Shown here in pieces: positions 5,527-5,534 of a stretch of 5,534 nucleotides of DNA. Position numbers and translations under genes: made by a program. The stretch is from Candidatus Aenigmatarchaeota archaeon (lineage in GTDB: Archaea > Aenigmatarchaeota > Aenigmatarchaeia > GW2011-AR5 > WALA01). The stretch's first letter is position 1; every line of letters begins with the position of its first letter. The DNA lies in assembly GCA_015522745.1 (NCBI GenBank), contig WALQ01000042.1:1-5534 (forward strand). The letters run 5' to 3'. Below the pieces are notes generated by a model. It had not been told where the DNA came from, ran no database searches, and was given only the letters and a program-made list of their open reading frames with translations.

Positions 5527-5534
5527 TTATATAA
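5527..5534 (-). promoter_or_regulatory. TATA box of ackA; transcript probably leaderless
   Basis: On the - strand TTATATAA is centred about 26 nt upstream of the ackA ATG. Archaeal transcription starts roughly 25 nt from the TATA centre, which places the start at or beside the ATG. A weak AAGGA (5520-5516) lies 11 nt before the ATG but would not be transcribed. The BRE would lie just outside the window. Confidence 0.6.

Noticed and set aside
1..5534. CRISPR arrays, insertion sequences, tRNA or rRNA genes
   Set aside because: I saw no direct-repeat arrays, transposase-like frames, terminal inverted repeats or cloverleaf-like segments; nearly all bases are in conserved coding genes.

Overview
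This window is archaeal chromosomal DNA, AT-rich (roughly 40% GC by eye), and it carries the distal half of the archaeal spc ribosomal-protein operon on the + strand. Archaeal origin rests on three things. The gene order eL32-eL19-uL18-uS5-uL30-uL15-secY includes eL32 and eL19, which bacteria lack. The uS5 and SecY sequences are of the archaeal type. The ribosome binding sites are GGTG-based, as expected from an archaeal 16S 3' end. The lineage cannot be fixed from the sequence. The trimmed uL30, lysine tails and tight packing would suit a small-genome archaeon (DPANN-like), but that is a guess.

Layout: 1-245 is the 3' end of rpl32e with a long lysine-rich tail. 226-444 is a 72-residue zinc-ribbon protein that I cannot assign to a family; it sits where archaea normally have nothing. 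454-930 is rpl19e, 902-1399 rpl18, 1392-2096 rps5, 2099-2431 rpl30, 2436-2834 rpl15 and 2836-4344 secY. All are in one direction with overlaps or gaps of 29 nt or less, so they are almost certainly one transcript. Each of the seven internal starts has a GGTG motif 5-7 nt upstream. This rule corrects several starts, most clearly secY, which should begin at a TTG at 2836.

A convergent gene on the - strand (5504-4362) encodes a complete acetate kinase, AckA. Its ATG lies about 26 nt from a TATA box (TTATATAA) at the window edge, so its mRNA is probably leaderless, unlike the Shine-Dalgarno-led operon genes. Only 17 nt separate the secY and ackA stop codons, and the likely U-rich termination tracts fall inside each other's gene ends.

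Together the + strand genes build the large and small ribosomal subunits and the membrane channel to which ribosomes dock. AckA belongs to energy metabolism (acetyl phosphate + ADP <-> acetate + ATP) and its partner Pta is not in view. The most unusual items are a SecY with an extra two-helix hairpin (about 52 residues) before TM8, the operon-embedded zinc ribbon, a Gly/Lys-rich insertion in uS5, a uL30 about 40 residues short, the lysine tail of eL32, and acetate kinase in an archaeon.
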